Positions 45,443 to 56,800 of a DNA stretch of 64,000 nucleotides are shown in pieces; within the stretch, counting starts at the first letter, position 1; every line of letters begins with the position of its first letter. Both the position numbers and the translations under genes were made by a program. The notes beneath the pieces are model-generated. The model was not told where the DNA came from. It saw only the letters and a program-made list of their open reading frames with translations, and searched no databases. The stretch comes from Liriodendron chinense (Eukaryota; Streptophyta; Magnoliopsida; Magnoliales; Magnoliaceae), in contig ML058453.1 of assembly GCA_003013855.2 (NCBI GenBank), positions 682,001-746,000 of the forward strand. The letters are read 5' to 3'.

Positions 45443-46846
45443 CTAGATGCTCCTACTATTGTTTTGGAAATCTGTCCACATGCGTTCTGCAATTTCATTG
45501 CGCACCCTGGTCCATGCATCTTTCTCTAGCTGATTAACTTGCAAGAACCACTGCCTCTCGTCGTTTGGAGAGACTTCGTACTGCGTCAGGTTACTCTTAC
45601 CATCTCCCATTGGTATACCACCCTCACGAAGATCTTCGTCCGAATCATGTTCCATTAGTAATTATGCAGCACAGAGCACGCGACTACAATCTTTACTTGT
45701 GTTTCGAAAAAGGTACTGCACTGCTGCCTTTAAAATTGGGAATCGGCCTTTCAATAATCCGAAGCAACGCTCTATTGCATTTCGCAACTGCGCATGTTGG
45801 TAGTTGAAAAGCTCTTTCATGTTTGAGGGTGCTCTCCCACTTCAATACTCTTGTAAGTGGTATCGAACACCATGATATGGAGCCATGAAACTAGGCGAGT
45901 GTGCATATCCGGCATCAACAACATAGTACTTTCCTATATATGTAAAGTAATGAATTCTTTAGTATTTGAGTCCATATCTCCTTCTTTTTATTAAAATCTA
46001 TAATAAATTAAAAAAATAATGACGATTACCTTGTTGGACATTGAGAGGATCATCAGTTCGTGTCAATGCATTATGTAGGACCCTTGCGTCTGAAGCTGAC
46101 CCTTCCCAACCGACTAAAATATATATAATTTTCATATCAAATGAACAAGCTGCAAGAACATTTTGAGACAAAAATCCTTTTCTGTTGCGAAAGGCAGCAT
46201 GATTGGTTGATTGTATGTGTGCAGGAATGTGGGTGCCGTCAATTACCCCGACGCAGTCCTATAAACCCATTGTTGGATTCGTGATTGTTAACGAATGCAA
46301 TAGAAGTATAATCAAATCCATATATAGAATGAATCATTCTGACTAAAAGGATACCTGGAAGTATGTTGCCCAATATGGATTTCTTTCAATTTCAATGGGA
46401 ATTTCTGGAGTAGCTTGTGTAACATAGTGTGGATAGAGAGAGACAATTGCGTCTAGGACTCGATTGAAGTGACGGCTAACAGTTTCACCTGACCGAATGA
46501 ATCGGTGTCCCACTACCCGATTTTGCACACTATGTCCCACAGTATGTAAAAAAAGTACGACTTGTTCTTCGAGGGAAACGTTCCAACTATCGCGCAGATT
46601 TGTCTTCTCTCTAATCATATTACAGAGATTGAAGAATGCATGTCGAGTCATCCTCAACTGGGTCACACAATCCGTATCACTGGCTCGCACGATCGAGTTG
46701 ATGAACCTCGCTCGTTCATCGTCCCCTTGACGTGGCGGTTGTCTGAACAAATATGCCCCACAATACTCTCCTACTGCAGCTACGCAAGCTACTGTCGCGT
46801 AAGCAACGATCCGCCGTTCCGTTTCTTTATCGTCGGAGCTATCCAT
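45443..46846 (-). pseudogene. PIF/Harbinger DDE transposase, three exons, disabled
   Basis: Exon A (46355-46846) starts MDSSDDKE and carries the helical N-terminal region ('RMTRHAFFNLCNMIREKTNL', 'LHTVGHSVQNRVVGHRF', 'SGETVSRHFNRVLDAI'). Exon B (46030-46258) has VIDGTHIPAHI (first Asp, codon 171). Exon C (45443-45933) has VVDAGYAHSP (second Asp, codon 247) and NAIERCFGLLKGRFPIL (Glu, codon 295). Junctions are GT-AG and in phase, so the DDE triad was complete. TGA at 45842-45844 interrupts exon C before the Glu, and two small frameshifts follow (near 45712 and 45655). It resembles plant ALP1-like nucleases, but the TIR context shows it is the transposase. Confidence 0.9.
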
Positions 46847-47472
46847 GCCCTATATATTTTCAACACTTTTGGGATAAAATGAGATGACAATTCAATGCCT
46901 TGTGTCAGACACCTAGAACCCTCTGATAGTTTTTGGATAGCCTGTGACATCGGCCATTTGATTATCCCTGTGGCCCGAGTTGAGAGCGAATAGGGACTTG
47001 GAGATAATACATTGTGATTACTAGGAATGGGCCAATGATCTCAAGCGTTCAGATCATTGGCTAGGATGACATTGTAATACATTGGAGGGAGAATATCTCA
47101 AGAGAAACCTCAAAATTAGAAAATCCCCCAACAAATTTCGGAGAACGAGGGGATGATCATGTGGAAAATCACACCGAAGATGATCCCATCTATATGGATG
47201 ATCTGGATGGTCCTGATCAAAATGGATCCAATAGGAGAAACTGATTGCAAGATCATCCCTGTGGATGGTTCAGATGAAAATGGACCCAGTAGGAGAATTA
47301 ATTGCGGGGATCGTTTGTTGGGTGTCATATTCGACCACAGGTCATCCTTGGTAAGAAGCCACGCTATGAATGGTCAGGATCTGTCGTCCTAACTTCCACG
47401 TGTCATCCATCTGGAGCAGACACTCTAATATTGGGACTCGGATTGCCTAGTGTAGAACAGCTCCGAGGTCGG

Positions 47473-47703
47473 TACTGTGTTGACATGGGAAAGTTATGTG
47501 GTCCCACTATGATGTATATGTTATTTCCACACTGTACATCCATTTTCCAAATCATTTTCTGTGGTGTGGTCCACTCAAGCTGTGAATCTGCATTATTTTT
47601 GGGCCCATGACTTAAAATGATCTGGCAAGAATGAATGGATGGTGTGGATATAAGACATACACAGACATCATAGTAGGGCCCACAGAACTTTGCCACGTCG
47701 ACT
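47473..47703. mobile_element. Foldback element, internally deleted
   Basis: A roughly 230-bp version keeps both outer parts (arms 'ttgacatgggaaagtt' and 'aactttgccacgtcgac') but lacks the centre. It is nested in the Harbinger element. Confidence 0.7.
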
Positions 47704-47793
47704 AGGATGACATCATAATGGGCCAATGATCTCAAGCCAATGATCGTAGCCAATGATCTGAACCGTTGATGTCATCCTAGCCGCATTACAGAA

Positions 47794-48262
47794 GGACGTG
47801 GATTGGCTGCCACCCCCACCCCGTGAACTTCCTAGCTGTCGGAAACAAAGGTGGGGCCCACTATTATGTCTGTGAGAAATCCACCCGTCTATTATTTTTT
47901 TCAGTTCATGTGAGGCCATGAGCTAAAAAATGAGACAGATCCAAAACTCAACTGGGCCACACCACATGAAACAGTGAGGATTGAACGCCCCACGTTGAAA
48001 TATTCGTGGGGACACAAAATTTTGAATTAGGCTTATAATTTTGTGTTTTCTGTTCATCCCAGTTGGAATAACCTTATGAAAGGTTTGGATGCAAAAAGAA
48101 TTCATAGGCATTTCCCTCCTCACTTTTTTTCTTGTCGTGTGGCCCAATTGAGCTTTGGCTCTGCCTCATTTTGGTGCTCCTATCCTAACATGAGCTAGGC
48201 AAACGGATGGACGGAGTGGATTTCTTACAAAAAAATCATGGTAGCCCCCACTTTGTGACCGA
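47794..48262. mobile_element. Foldback (Mutator-like) element nested in Harbinger
   Basis: The left end GGACGTGGATTGGCTGCC resembles the GGACGCGGATTGCC terminus. The usual core follows, but the right arm is eroded. Confidence 0.7.
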
Positions 48263-48263
48263 G

Positions 48264-48743
48264 GTGGGTGGATTCTCTACCGTGCCGTCCACTGGGTGAT
48301 GTGTGTATTACATCCACACCATCCACTCATTATGAAAACTCATTTTAGAGTATGATTAAAAAAATAAAGTAGATTCAAATCCAGGTGGACCATGATACAG
48401 TAAACAATGATACTAAACCATTAAAAGCTTCTCGTGGGTCACAAAAGCTTTGGGTCAAGCTAATATTTGTTTGATATCTTCATCCAGGTATTTTTGAGCT
48501 TTTCAACAGGTTGGATGGCAAAAAAACACTCCAGTGGCCCCCGTGAAGTTTTTAATGGTGTACATTCAATCACAACTATTTCATGTGGTATGGTCCACTG
48601 AAGATTTGGATCTGCTTCATTTTTTGGATAATACCTGAAAAGGAGATTTCAAAATGCATGGACCGTGTACATGTAAGGTACATACATTACAGTGGCCCCA
48701 CAGTTGGGGATCCACTGACCTCAGTGGATCCGGCGATCCACCC
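48264..48743. mobile_element. Foldback (Mutator-like) element nested in Harbinger
   Basis: The ends GGTGGGTGGATTC and, in reverse complement, GGGTGGATCGCC bound the core. It is the same subfamily as the copy in GDSL intron 1. Confidence 0.75.
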
Positions 48744-49267
48744 AAACCGCTCCCAGCAGCGTCACTAGAATACCTTTCCTAACTCAAGGAAAAAGTTTGG
48801 TAGGGAAATTACTACCGTTCAATCCTCCCTGTGGTCCACAGTGATGTATATATGACATCCATACCTTTCATAATGTTACTAATACTGGGATAAACTAAAA
48901 ACTCAAATGGATGGTCGGGGTGGATTTATCGGAAAACATCATTGTGTGCCCCACCTACGTTCCCAAAGCGAGAATATCCACGGCAATGCTTTTTGTGGGG
49001 CCACCAATGTTTATGTGTTGAATATCCATCCCGTCCTTCTATTATTTCAGCTCATTTTACACCACAAGAATCATTGGTGATTGAAATGAGATTTGTATCA
49101 AATAACATACCTGGATTAGTTGATGCAGCTCTCAGCTCAGTTCCTTGATAATCCAAGTCTGTAGGATGACGTCCTCAGATTTGAACCTACACAGTGCTTC
49201 AAAAAACAAACGTACATAAGAACACAAATATCAAATGGTAGATGAGTGAGAAGGGCTTTGTTATAGG

Positions 49268-49342
49268 ACTTACCAATATGACAAGTATCAGATCGGTTTT
49301 GCTCTCTCCATTTCAACCATCTCCAATGTTGGCTATTTATAG
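49268..49342 (-). promoter_or_regulatory. Candidate transposase promoter and leader exon
   Basis: On the minus strand CTATAAATAG (about 49333-49342) is followed some 60 bp later by TTG|GTAAGTCC, a strong donor at about 49273. An acceptor, ATATATAG|GGC, lies three bases before the transposase ATG at 46846. This would make a short 5' leader and a roughly 2.4 kb intron now filled with foldback copies. It is inferred from motifs only. Confidence 0.4.
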
Positions 49343-50103
49343 CCTTGTCCATTCCTCTTGGTGGCCTTTGGAGTGTGGCGATGGAGATCTAAACCCATCT
49401 GCAACCGCTCGTTCCATGTGAGCCTAGCCTGTACAAGCATTTTAGTAGGGCGCAGGAGAGGACTTCCTTTCCTACTCCTATGGACAAGATGGTGTGGCCG
49501 GATATCCCATGGAACGAAGTATGATCCCACTGGTAAAAGAAACCCTAGCGGTTTCTTTGGTTACCTCTACAACCATCCAGCCCAAAATGATGTCCCGGAC
49601 TATAAGTGAAAGCCATGTCCACACGCTCCTATTGTTGGTGGGTCCCATGTGATGTTTCTGAGACATCTAGTCGGTCTGATCATTTTGTGAGGTCATTTTG
49701 GCCGTTGGAAAAAAATATTAACGGGGTCCAAGTCTCATATGGGCCACCCTAAACACATTAAATCGCTTGGAAAAGTCCCACTGTTGAATCCTCTATGGGG
49801 TACACAGTAATCCATACAATTCATAATGTCAATCCTACTAAGACTGACAGAAAACACAAGTGTCTTCTAACTGTTGAAATTCTGTGGCCCCACTATGAGT
49901 TCAACTATGGATACTCAATCGTCATATTTTCGGCCCAAGTGACAATCCGATCCCTTCCCTTTTTGGTCAAAACACCATTCATTCATGTTGTAAACCTGTT
50001 GAACGGCTTAGATTTCTCACCAACATTATCATGGCCCTCTCAATACATTCAAGATGGACGGTACGCATGCTAGTGCAGTGTCACGCTAGTGCAATGTCAC
50101 GTC

Positions 50104-50152
50104 GATATCCTGAAAGAGATCTACCTCAGTCCATATCCTGAAAGAGATCTAC
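50104..50152. repeat. Short tandem duplication
   Basis: 'Atatcctgaaagagatctac' occurs twice with a period of about 30 bp, immediately beside a foldback left end. Confidence 0.85.
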
Positions 50153-50515
50153 GGACGCGGACTACATACTGAGTAAACTGTTGCGGGGTCCACCGTGATT
50201 TGTGTATCGTATCCACTCCGTTCATCATTTTTAATAAATTATTTTATGCATAGTGACAATAAATGTTAGGTATAAACATCACTGTGGGCCCCAGAAAAGT
50301 TTTAACGGTGAAAATTGTTATACCCACTGTTTCCTTTCATACGGTCCCCTCAAGGATTTGCTATAAATAAATTTTTGTTTCAACCACTTAAATGGCTTGG
50401 AAAAGTGGATGGATGGTGTAGATAAACTATATACATGATCAGACGACCCAACTAAGTATACTTAGTACAATGAGTCTAGAGTATCTCAGGACGCAATCTA
50501 AATCCCCTTGCTGGA
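50153..50515. mobile_element. Foldback (Mutator-like) element nested in Harbinger
   Basis: It starts GGACGCGGACTACATACTGA and ends with 'gacgcaatctaaatcc'. The arms share 'tactgagtaaact' with the 53310 and 59150 subfamily; the core is partly deleted. Confidence 0.7.
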
Positions 50516-50699
50516 TTGAGAAGGACTGTTGCAACTCCTGATACCGGCGGTGGATGATGTACACATCTCGAGGTGGAGTGCAAGGGACGGCACAACTCCC
50601 AAACCGCTGCCAGATCTATTTACCAAATACGGAGGATTTTCGATATCCCGCCAAATTCTATTTCATGCCGTTTAAATCACCGCGCCAAACGGGCCCTTA

Positions 50700-51210
50700 G
50701 GGGGGTTTGATACATGGTATTAAACAGGATTATTTGGGATGGAATTGCATTTAGTTATGTGCAAATTCCCTCTTGCTTTTGGTGAGGATGGGAGGGTTGG
50801 GATGAGGTGGGATGGAATTGCATTTGGTCCCATGTAAGATTTCTATAGGATGTATGTGGATTTTGAAATTCACTACACATGTGGACCCCACATTGATTCA
50901 TGTGTTTTATTCATGCCGTCCATCTATAAACACCTTTTACATGTGACATTATGGTTATATATATATATATATATATGTACAAGTGACCAACATCGGTTGT
51001 GGAATTTGGTTCTTTGATTGCAATCTCATGGCCCACCAAACATGATTTTGCTTAATCCCGTGTTTTTCCCACAGCAAGAATTTGACCCCAAACATGGGAT
51101 TGGATGGTGAAAATCTATGGTATTACTAGACATGTAATCATTGCTAAATAAATGATGTAATCCCACCTAATGCTATCCATCCCTTCTACTACCACGTGCC
51201 AAACACCCCC
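50700..51210. mobile_element. Possible Tourist-like element abutting the Harbinger end
   Basis: The left end GGGGGGTTTGATACATGG and the right end, in reverse complement, GGGGGTGTTTGGCACGTGG are similar. Its left flank is the same TTA that flanks the Harbinger element; its right flank reads TAA, so one copy must have mutated if this is an element. It contains an AT microsatellite. Confidence 0.5.
50958..50977. repeat. (AT)n microsatellite
   Basis: Ten AT units. Confidence 0.9.
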
Positions 51211-51341
51211 TAAGGGCTTGAGCCATGCCAGGGCTAGGGCTTTGGGCTTCATGCCAATTGCTACCAGAGCACTTCTAACAAAAATTCTAGAAGGTGAGCT
51301 TTTTATGCCACTTGCCCTCACTGATTTGTGGATGCCAATTA

Positions 51342-51810
51342 GGTACTACCTCTGCCAGGACTTTGCTAGAGATCGATGGCCCTGCCAGGTGCTCTGTGGG
51401 GACCATTGTGATGTATGTGTTTTATTTAAATTGTCCGTTCATTTTTGAAAAATTATTTCAAATAATAAGCCTAAAAATGAATCATATTAAATGCTCAAGT
51501 GTACAATACAACAAACGCCTACTGCTACAATCCTCTTAAGGGTCACCCAAGTTTTGGATCAAACTAGTATTCATTTTTTCCCCTTCATCCAGGTCTATGT
51601 GACATTATGAACAGGTTGGATGGGAAATAAACATGACGGTGGGCCCTATGAAGGTTTTAACGGTGCCGAGTCATTGTCACCTCTGCTTTTCCTAGATCAT
51701 GCCCTAAAATAATCTTTCAAAATGTATAGATGGCTTGGATAAAACACATATCACAATGGGCCTCATAGAGCCCCTGATAGGACCGTCCATCTCTTCTTAG
51801 GTCTTTGGCA
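51342..51810. mobile_element. Foldback (Mutator-like) element, ends approximate
   Basis: The left arm 'aggtactacctctgccagg' and the right arm 'gaccgtccatctcttcttagg' belong to the GGGTACT subfamily (compare 8775 and 25576). A piece of the right half is missing. Confidence 0.7.
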
Positions 51811-51834
51811 TATTATTATTTATCACCTACCATT

Positions 51835-52300
51835 AGAGTTGTACACGAGCCGAGCTTTGCCATGTTCTAACTAGGCTCATTCAATGGCCACCTTGGCTCG
51901 TGTTTGACTCGACTCGGCCTTTGAGTTGGATTGAGATGATCAAGTCGAGCTTTTGAGTGGAGTTCAAGCTTGTTGCTCAACCTAAAACTATTTAAAATCT
52001 AGGCCTAAAGGTAGCTCGAAGCCTATTAACACCCCACTTATTTTTATAGAGAGTTTTATATCTTATCTCTCTGCTCTCCGATGTGGGACTAAATAGCATA
52101 CATTTCTAGTTAGTCGAGTTAAATTCTGAGTTAAGTCGAGTTGAGCTGCAATCAAGCCGAGTTGAATTGAGCTTAGGTTAGCTTGAGCTCAGCTTAAAAA
52201 AACTTTCAAGCTTGAAAAAATGACTTAGCTTGGGTCAAACCCAACATTTGAGCTGACTCGAGCGAGCTAACCGAGCTAGCTTGGCTCGTGTTTAGCTCTA
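51835..52300. mobile_element. hAT-like element, no clean duplication
   Basis: The ends TAGAGTTGTACACGAGCC and, in reverse complement, TAGAGCTAAACACGAGCC are clear inverted repeats. The interior is 'gagccgagct' motifs. Flanking 8-mers do not match convincingly. Confidence 0.7.
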
Positions 52301-53300
52301 CCCACTGTATCCTTTATCCCATTAGTAATTGTTCTGTTTAATTTAGAAAAATTGCTTCTGCAAGCAAATTTAATCTTAACACATTCCCTATCGTTCAGCC
52401 CACACTAAGTATTTTATTGAGCCGACTTTTGAGATCCATGGTGAAAATGTGGTGGCCCACTTGATGGACAGAGGGGATCTGATACATGTTGTTTTGCCAC
52501 CAGGTGCACGGTTACTTGTACATATGCTCTCGCTGCACATGTACTCTAGCCATCCATGTCCTTATTTTATATGGTATGAGCCATTCAATGGGACCCTTTA
52601 CCCATGACTATTCTTAAATAGGTGCACCTGGTGGACGACTTTTTTTTTTTTCCTTCTTCAGTTAGTCATGCAACCCACCCACCCAGTCAATCACACAACA
52701 CACCCACCCATTCAGTCATGCAATGCACTCATTTGGTGCTGTGCTGTTGAAATTAAGACCCTCTGTTGAAACTCCTCAGAGTCTACCAACGAGGCAATGC
52801 CCCAAACCCCCGTGTTGAAACCGAGACCCCTGTTGAAACAACTTATGGACGACTTAAGTTCATGGTCTATGTTTCATCTCTTTCCCACCAAAATGCGACT
52901 TATGCAATTGCAGGATAACTATCCTATAGTCGCCATCATAAAGGTCACTTGGCACAAAAATCAGGCTAGGTCGTACATCGGGCCGGGTATTGTCAACCGT
53001 ACACTTACCAAGTCGTATTTTCACCGTTGAACTGACTGTAGAGTAATGTCCTCTTGCAATGTCTGTTTTAACGGCTGAGATGACGTTATTTCAAACCATT
53101 GTGTCCCATCCCACTTGCAACTGGGGGGTTTAGAGCCTAGTCCTCGCCTAGAAAATGTCAACGTAGGTCTTGGGTTCCAATCATCAATGACCAGACATGA
53201 CTCTCCCTCACTCACCCAGGCATGCGTCTGGCGGGGCTTTAAAGATTCTTCCTCTCATTTCCAACTAGCCTACCCTAGGATTAGGTACCTGTCATGGACG
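52301..53300. other. Intergenic DNA, no gene seen
   Basis: No coding sequence recognised. 'Ggtcttgggttcc' near 53165 may be an old SINE B box, but this is weak. Confidence 0.45.
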
Positions 53301-53309
53301 GCTGAGATG

Positions 53310-53850
53310 GAAATCGGATGGCGTACTGAGTAACTCAGTATACTTTTATCTATCGTACTGAGTAAACTCCGTTGGCCTACCGTGAATATATATGGTTTAT
53401 CCACGCCGTCCATATGTTTTTCCAGATCATTTTAGGGGTTGAGCACAAACTTGAAGCATATTCAAAGCTCAAATAGACCACACCAAAGGAAACAGTGAAA
53501 ATAATGATTTCCACCGTTGAAACCTTCCTACGGCCCACAGTGATGTTGATTTATCATCCAACCTGTTCATAAGACCACAAAGACATGGATGAAGAGAAAA
53601 CAAAAATATCAGCTTGATCCAAAACTTCTGTGGCCCCCAATAATTTTTCAACAGTAGACGTTCAATCCACATTTTCCTGTGGTGTGGTCCAATTGAGACT
53701 CAGTTATGCTTCAATTTTTTTATTCAAGTGCTAAAATTATCTTGTAAAATGGATGAACGGAGTGCATAAAATACATAAATTACGATGGGCCCCACAGAGT
53801 GTACTCAGTACGCTTAGTGTACTGAGTTACTCAGTAGGCAATTAGCTTCT
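53310..53850. mobile_element. Foldback (Mutator-like) element with perfect 9-bp duplication
   Basis: The duplication gctgagatg flanks it exactly (53301-53309 and 53851-53859). The outer arms consist of repeated 'gtactgagtaactcagta' palindromes instead of the arms of other copies; the inner core is shared. Confidence 0.9.
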
Positions 53851-53859
53851 GCTGAGATG

Positions 53860-56800
53860 ACCCCATTCTCAAATTGATGTGATGCACCTATCCTACTTCA
53901 TATGATTGATGCACTTCACAAATGCCTTCAATAATTGCACACTTGCATATAAAGTTAGTATTGTACATTACTTAAAATGAATGAGGGACCAAACCCATAG
54001 TTTCTATTTCTTAACAAATGATCCAAACCGTCCATTTTTTTTATGTCATAGGTGGACCTTTGATTATGGATTCTCACAAGCAACCCATGACAAAACCCCA
54101 TTGTCGAATTGGGCCTACAAGAAAGGAATCTGGATAATTGTATGGCTGGCTGATCTCTTTCTCTATTGGGTGAAGTTCTATAATTGAGTGTGCGTTTGGT
54201 ACCATCTACCAAGAAGTATGAACTCGTAATTGATGCAACTTCTGTGAGGGATCCAAACCGTTCAATTTGTAGACCATCTGCAGAAATAATATTTCTCTGA
54301 CTGGAAGTTCATTACTACCCAATCCCCCATCCATTTTGGTTGATCAAGAAAAATTGATATCAACGGTTCAGAAAAATTAGAATAAAGGCCCAACATTTTG
54401 AAACAGCGAATGCAATTATTTTTAGCTGGGTTCATCCATGAGATGGCCCATCAATTGGTCGGCTTGGATCTTGTCAATCTAGTCAATAATGCACACTCAT
54501 CACAGCCTCATGTTGTGATCTAGTGCTGAATCATGTAAAACAGGAAAAGGCATGGCCCTCAACAGAACATCCACCTTAAGTTGGGGAAGTTAGGGAAGGT
54601 GTGACTGGCTGAGGATCAATGGCTTAAAGTTGTGATGAAAATCAACCAAAGTCCACATCAGAAAAAACCTCCACAGATACAATGTATATGGCCACAAGTG
54701 GGCCACACCACATGTGGCACACAAGTAGCACTTTTGTGTTGGGTCTTCTCAATGGAAATGTGTGATAAGGACTGGCTGGAGTGGTGCATTTTACAATCCA
54801 TCACATCCTCTGTTACAGCGGGCCGCATCGTCTAGCGGCAATGAGCGGTTCTAATGATCTAAACCCTATTTGGGCCTAACTTGATTGGATTTCTATGATG
54901 GAACTTTACAATAGAAATGCGGTCAATGCGACGTGTAGTGCGGTGCCATCGACGCACATTGATGTTATTTGATGTGGCCCACCTTGTTGGCTTGGTGCAA
55001 TGTATATTCCAATGATCTTTGATGTTAGGACTCTTGATGGGCTGAGCTAGTCCACTGAGTCATTGGGCCCACCCTTGTCTGATACAATTTCGGGTTCGAT
55101 ATCAGGTTCATGGTTTAGGCCCGAGGTTGGGAATAAAGCAATAATGGGGTGAAACCATTTGCATTTGTGTGAAGATCATATGGGCTGGTTGAGTCTTTGG
55201 GTGGGCCGAACCGTTTGAAATCAATGGACAGCAAAAATTGAAACATGAACTGAGTAATGTGGTGATGAATCCCACATCCTTGCCTGAATTAGGCTGGCCC
55301 ACTTATCGAATGAGCCACAATGTTAGAAACAATAACATGGCTTTCGAAAATTTGGATAAGTCTTTCTATCCATCAATTTATTTAGTAAACTATAGCTAAG
55401 TTGTATATTCTTAAATAGATAGATAATATGATAGGCAGATTACCTACTAAGATACATGTTCTCTTGTATACATCTGGTTTTCTTAATGTAACACACAGAC
55501 ACAAAGTGGGTCCCATCTGATGGATGGCTTGAATCGCCTGTATGTGTCCCATGTTGGCACATGGGTTGGCGTTTTGGTGCAAATTCACTTGTAATCAAGT
55601 TGGAGATACAATTTTGTAACCATGAAGTAGTAAGTGTCATGTGAGGATAGTGAGGTGTCGGTTTTTTCGGGTAGAAATTGAAAAAAAAGATGCTAATTCC
55701 ATGATTTATGAATTTCAGAAATTCTAAAATTCATGATTTGATTGACACCACTTTCCGCGCCGAAAGATGAGAGTTGATGCATTGCTTTAACAACGTAAGA
55801 GAAAGGGTTGTGATCTTTGAGCTAAATAATTCCTAAAATGGTGATTTGGATGGCTGAGATGGCATTATACAAGTCCTATGTGGCACTCATGGCACCATGT
55901 CAACATGACATTGAATGTCGCTGAGTGTCACGCATCATGGCGCACCATGGCATGCTCTTCTTTAACATCATCATCATCAGCCACGTCAAGTCTTCTTTTC
56001 TCTGTGGAAATCCATGCCCTCCGCGAAATGCCATGGAATTTGATGGGTAAGTACATGATGCAAGCATACTCGAAATGACGAAGAAAAAAAGAAAGAAAGG
56101 TAAAAAAGAAAGAAAAGTACTTTAACCAAATGTCTTTTCCAAGTATCAGTTCAATCTCTAATCAACATTCTAAGAAGATTGCATTTAGAAAAAAACACAT
56201 TTCATTTTGATTTAATTATTTACTTAGGTCCTGCTTGCTTGTGACCTAAAAATGAGTCCATCTCATTTTATTTAATTGATAATTTATATATTAGATTTTT
56301 ATTTTTTTGAGTTTTTAGATCATGTTTAGCAACCACTTGATTTAAAAGCTCGAGCCGTTGGTATAGAAAAATTACACAACGGATTTTCTACATCTATACT
56401 AGTATCAATCTAGGAATTTCAACATGTAGTGCATACCTTGATTAGTCATTGTTTTTATTGTTGGGACTGTATGTCAATCTTCCGCCTCTTGGACACCATA
56501 TTTGCGCAATCTTTAATAGGATGAAAAACCTGTGTGTGTTGGTGTTTGGAGTTGGGGACCAACTGCACCGAGTTGTGATAAAAATCCCACTCATTAAGAT
56601 TCCTTCACTCCCATGTCTCCTCAATCCCTTCCTAAAGAAGAGTAATGTTCCAATACAATTAATGTACTTCATGTGAAATACCTATATCCACCCGTCAATG
56701 TAGATCTCATCCTAATAGTCATGCAACACATTCAATTCGATCATTACATTGTCATATGAAATTAAGCCATATATGGCCTATAATTCCAATAGTTGGAGGA

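Larger units (their letters stand above)
42580..50696 (-). mobile_element. PIF/Harbinger transposon with three broken ORFs
   Basis: The termini GGGGGCGTTTGGCGCGGTG and, in reverse complement, GGGCCCGTTTGGCGCGGTG match at 17 of 19. TTA flanks both sides (42577-42579 and 50697-50699), the target preference of this superfamily. All coding frames are on the minus strand, in order: DDE transposase, Myb/SANT-like protein, RNase H1 N-domain-like protein. Several foldback elements are inserted in the 46.85-50.5 kb half and inflate its length. Premature stops and frameshifts in every frame mean it is no longer autonomous. Confidence 0.85.

Noticed and set aside
45443..46846. Host ALP1-like gene
   Set aside because: The gene lies between Harbinger terminal repeats with TTA duplications, beside a Myb-like frame, and is disrupted; transposase is the better explanation.
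49333..49530. 65-residue basic minus-strand frame upstream of the transposase
   Set aside because: It has no recognisable motif, and a TATA-like box lies at its end, so upstream regulatory sequence is more likely.
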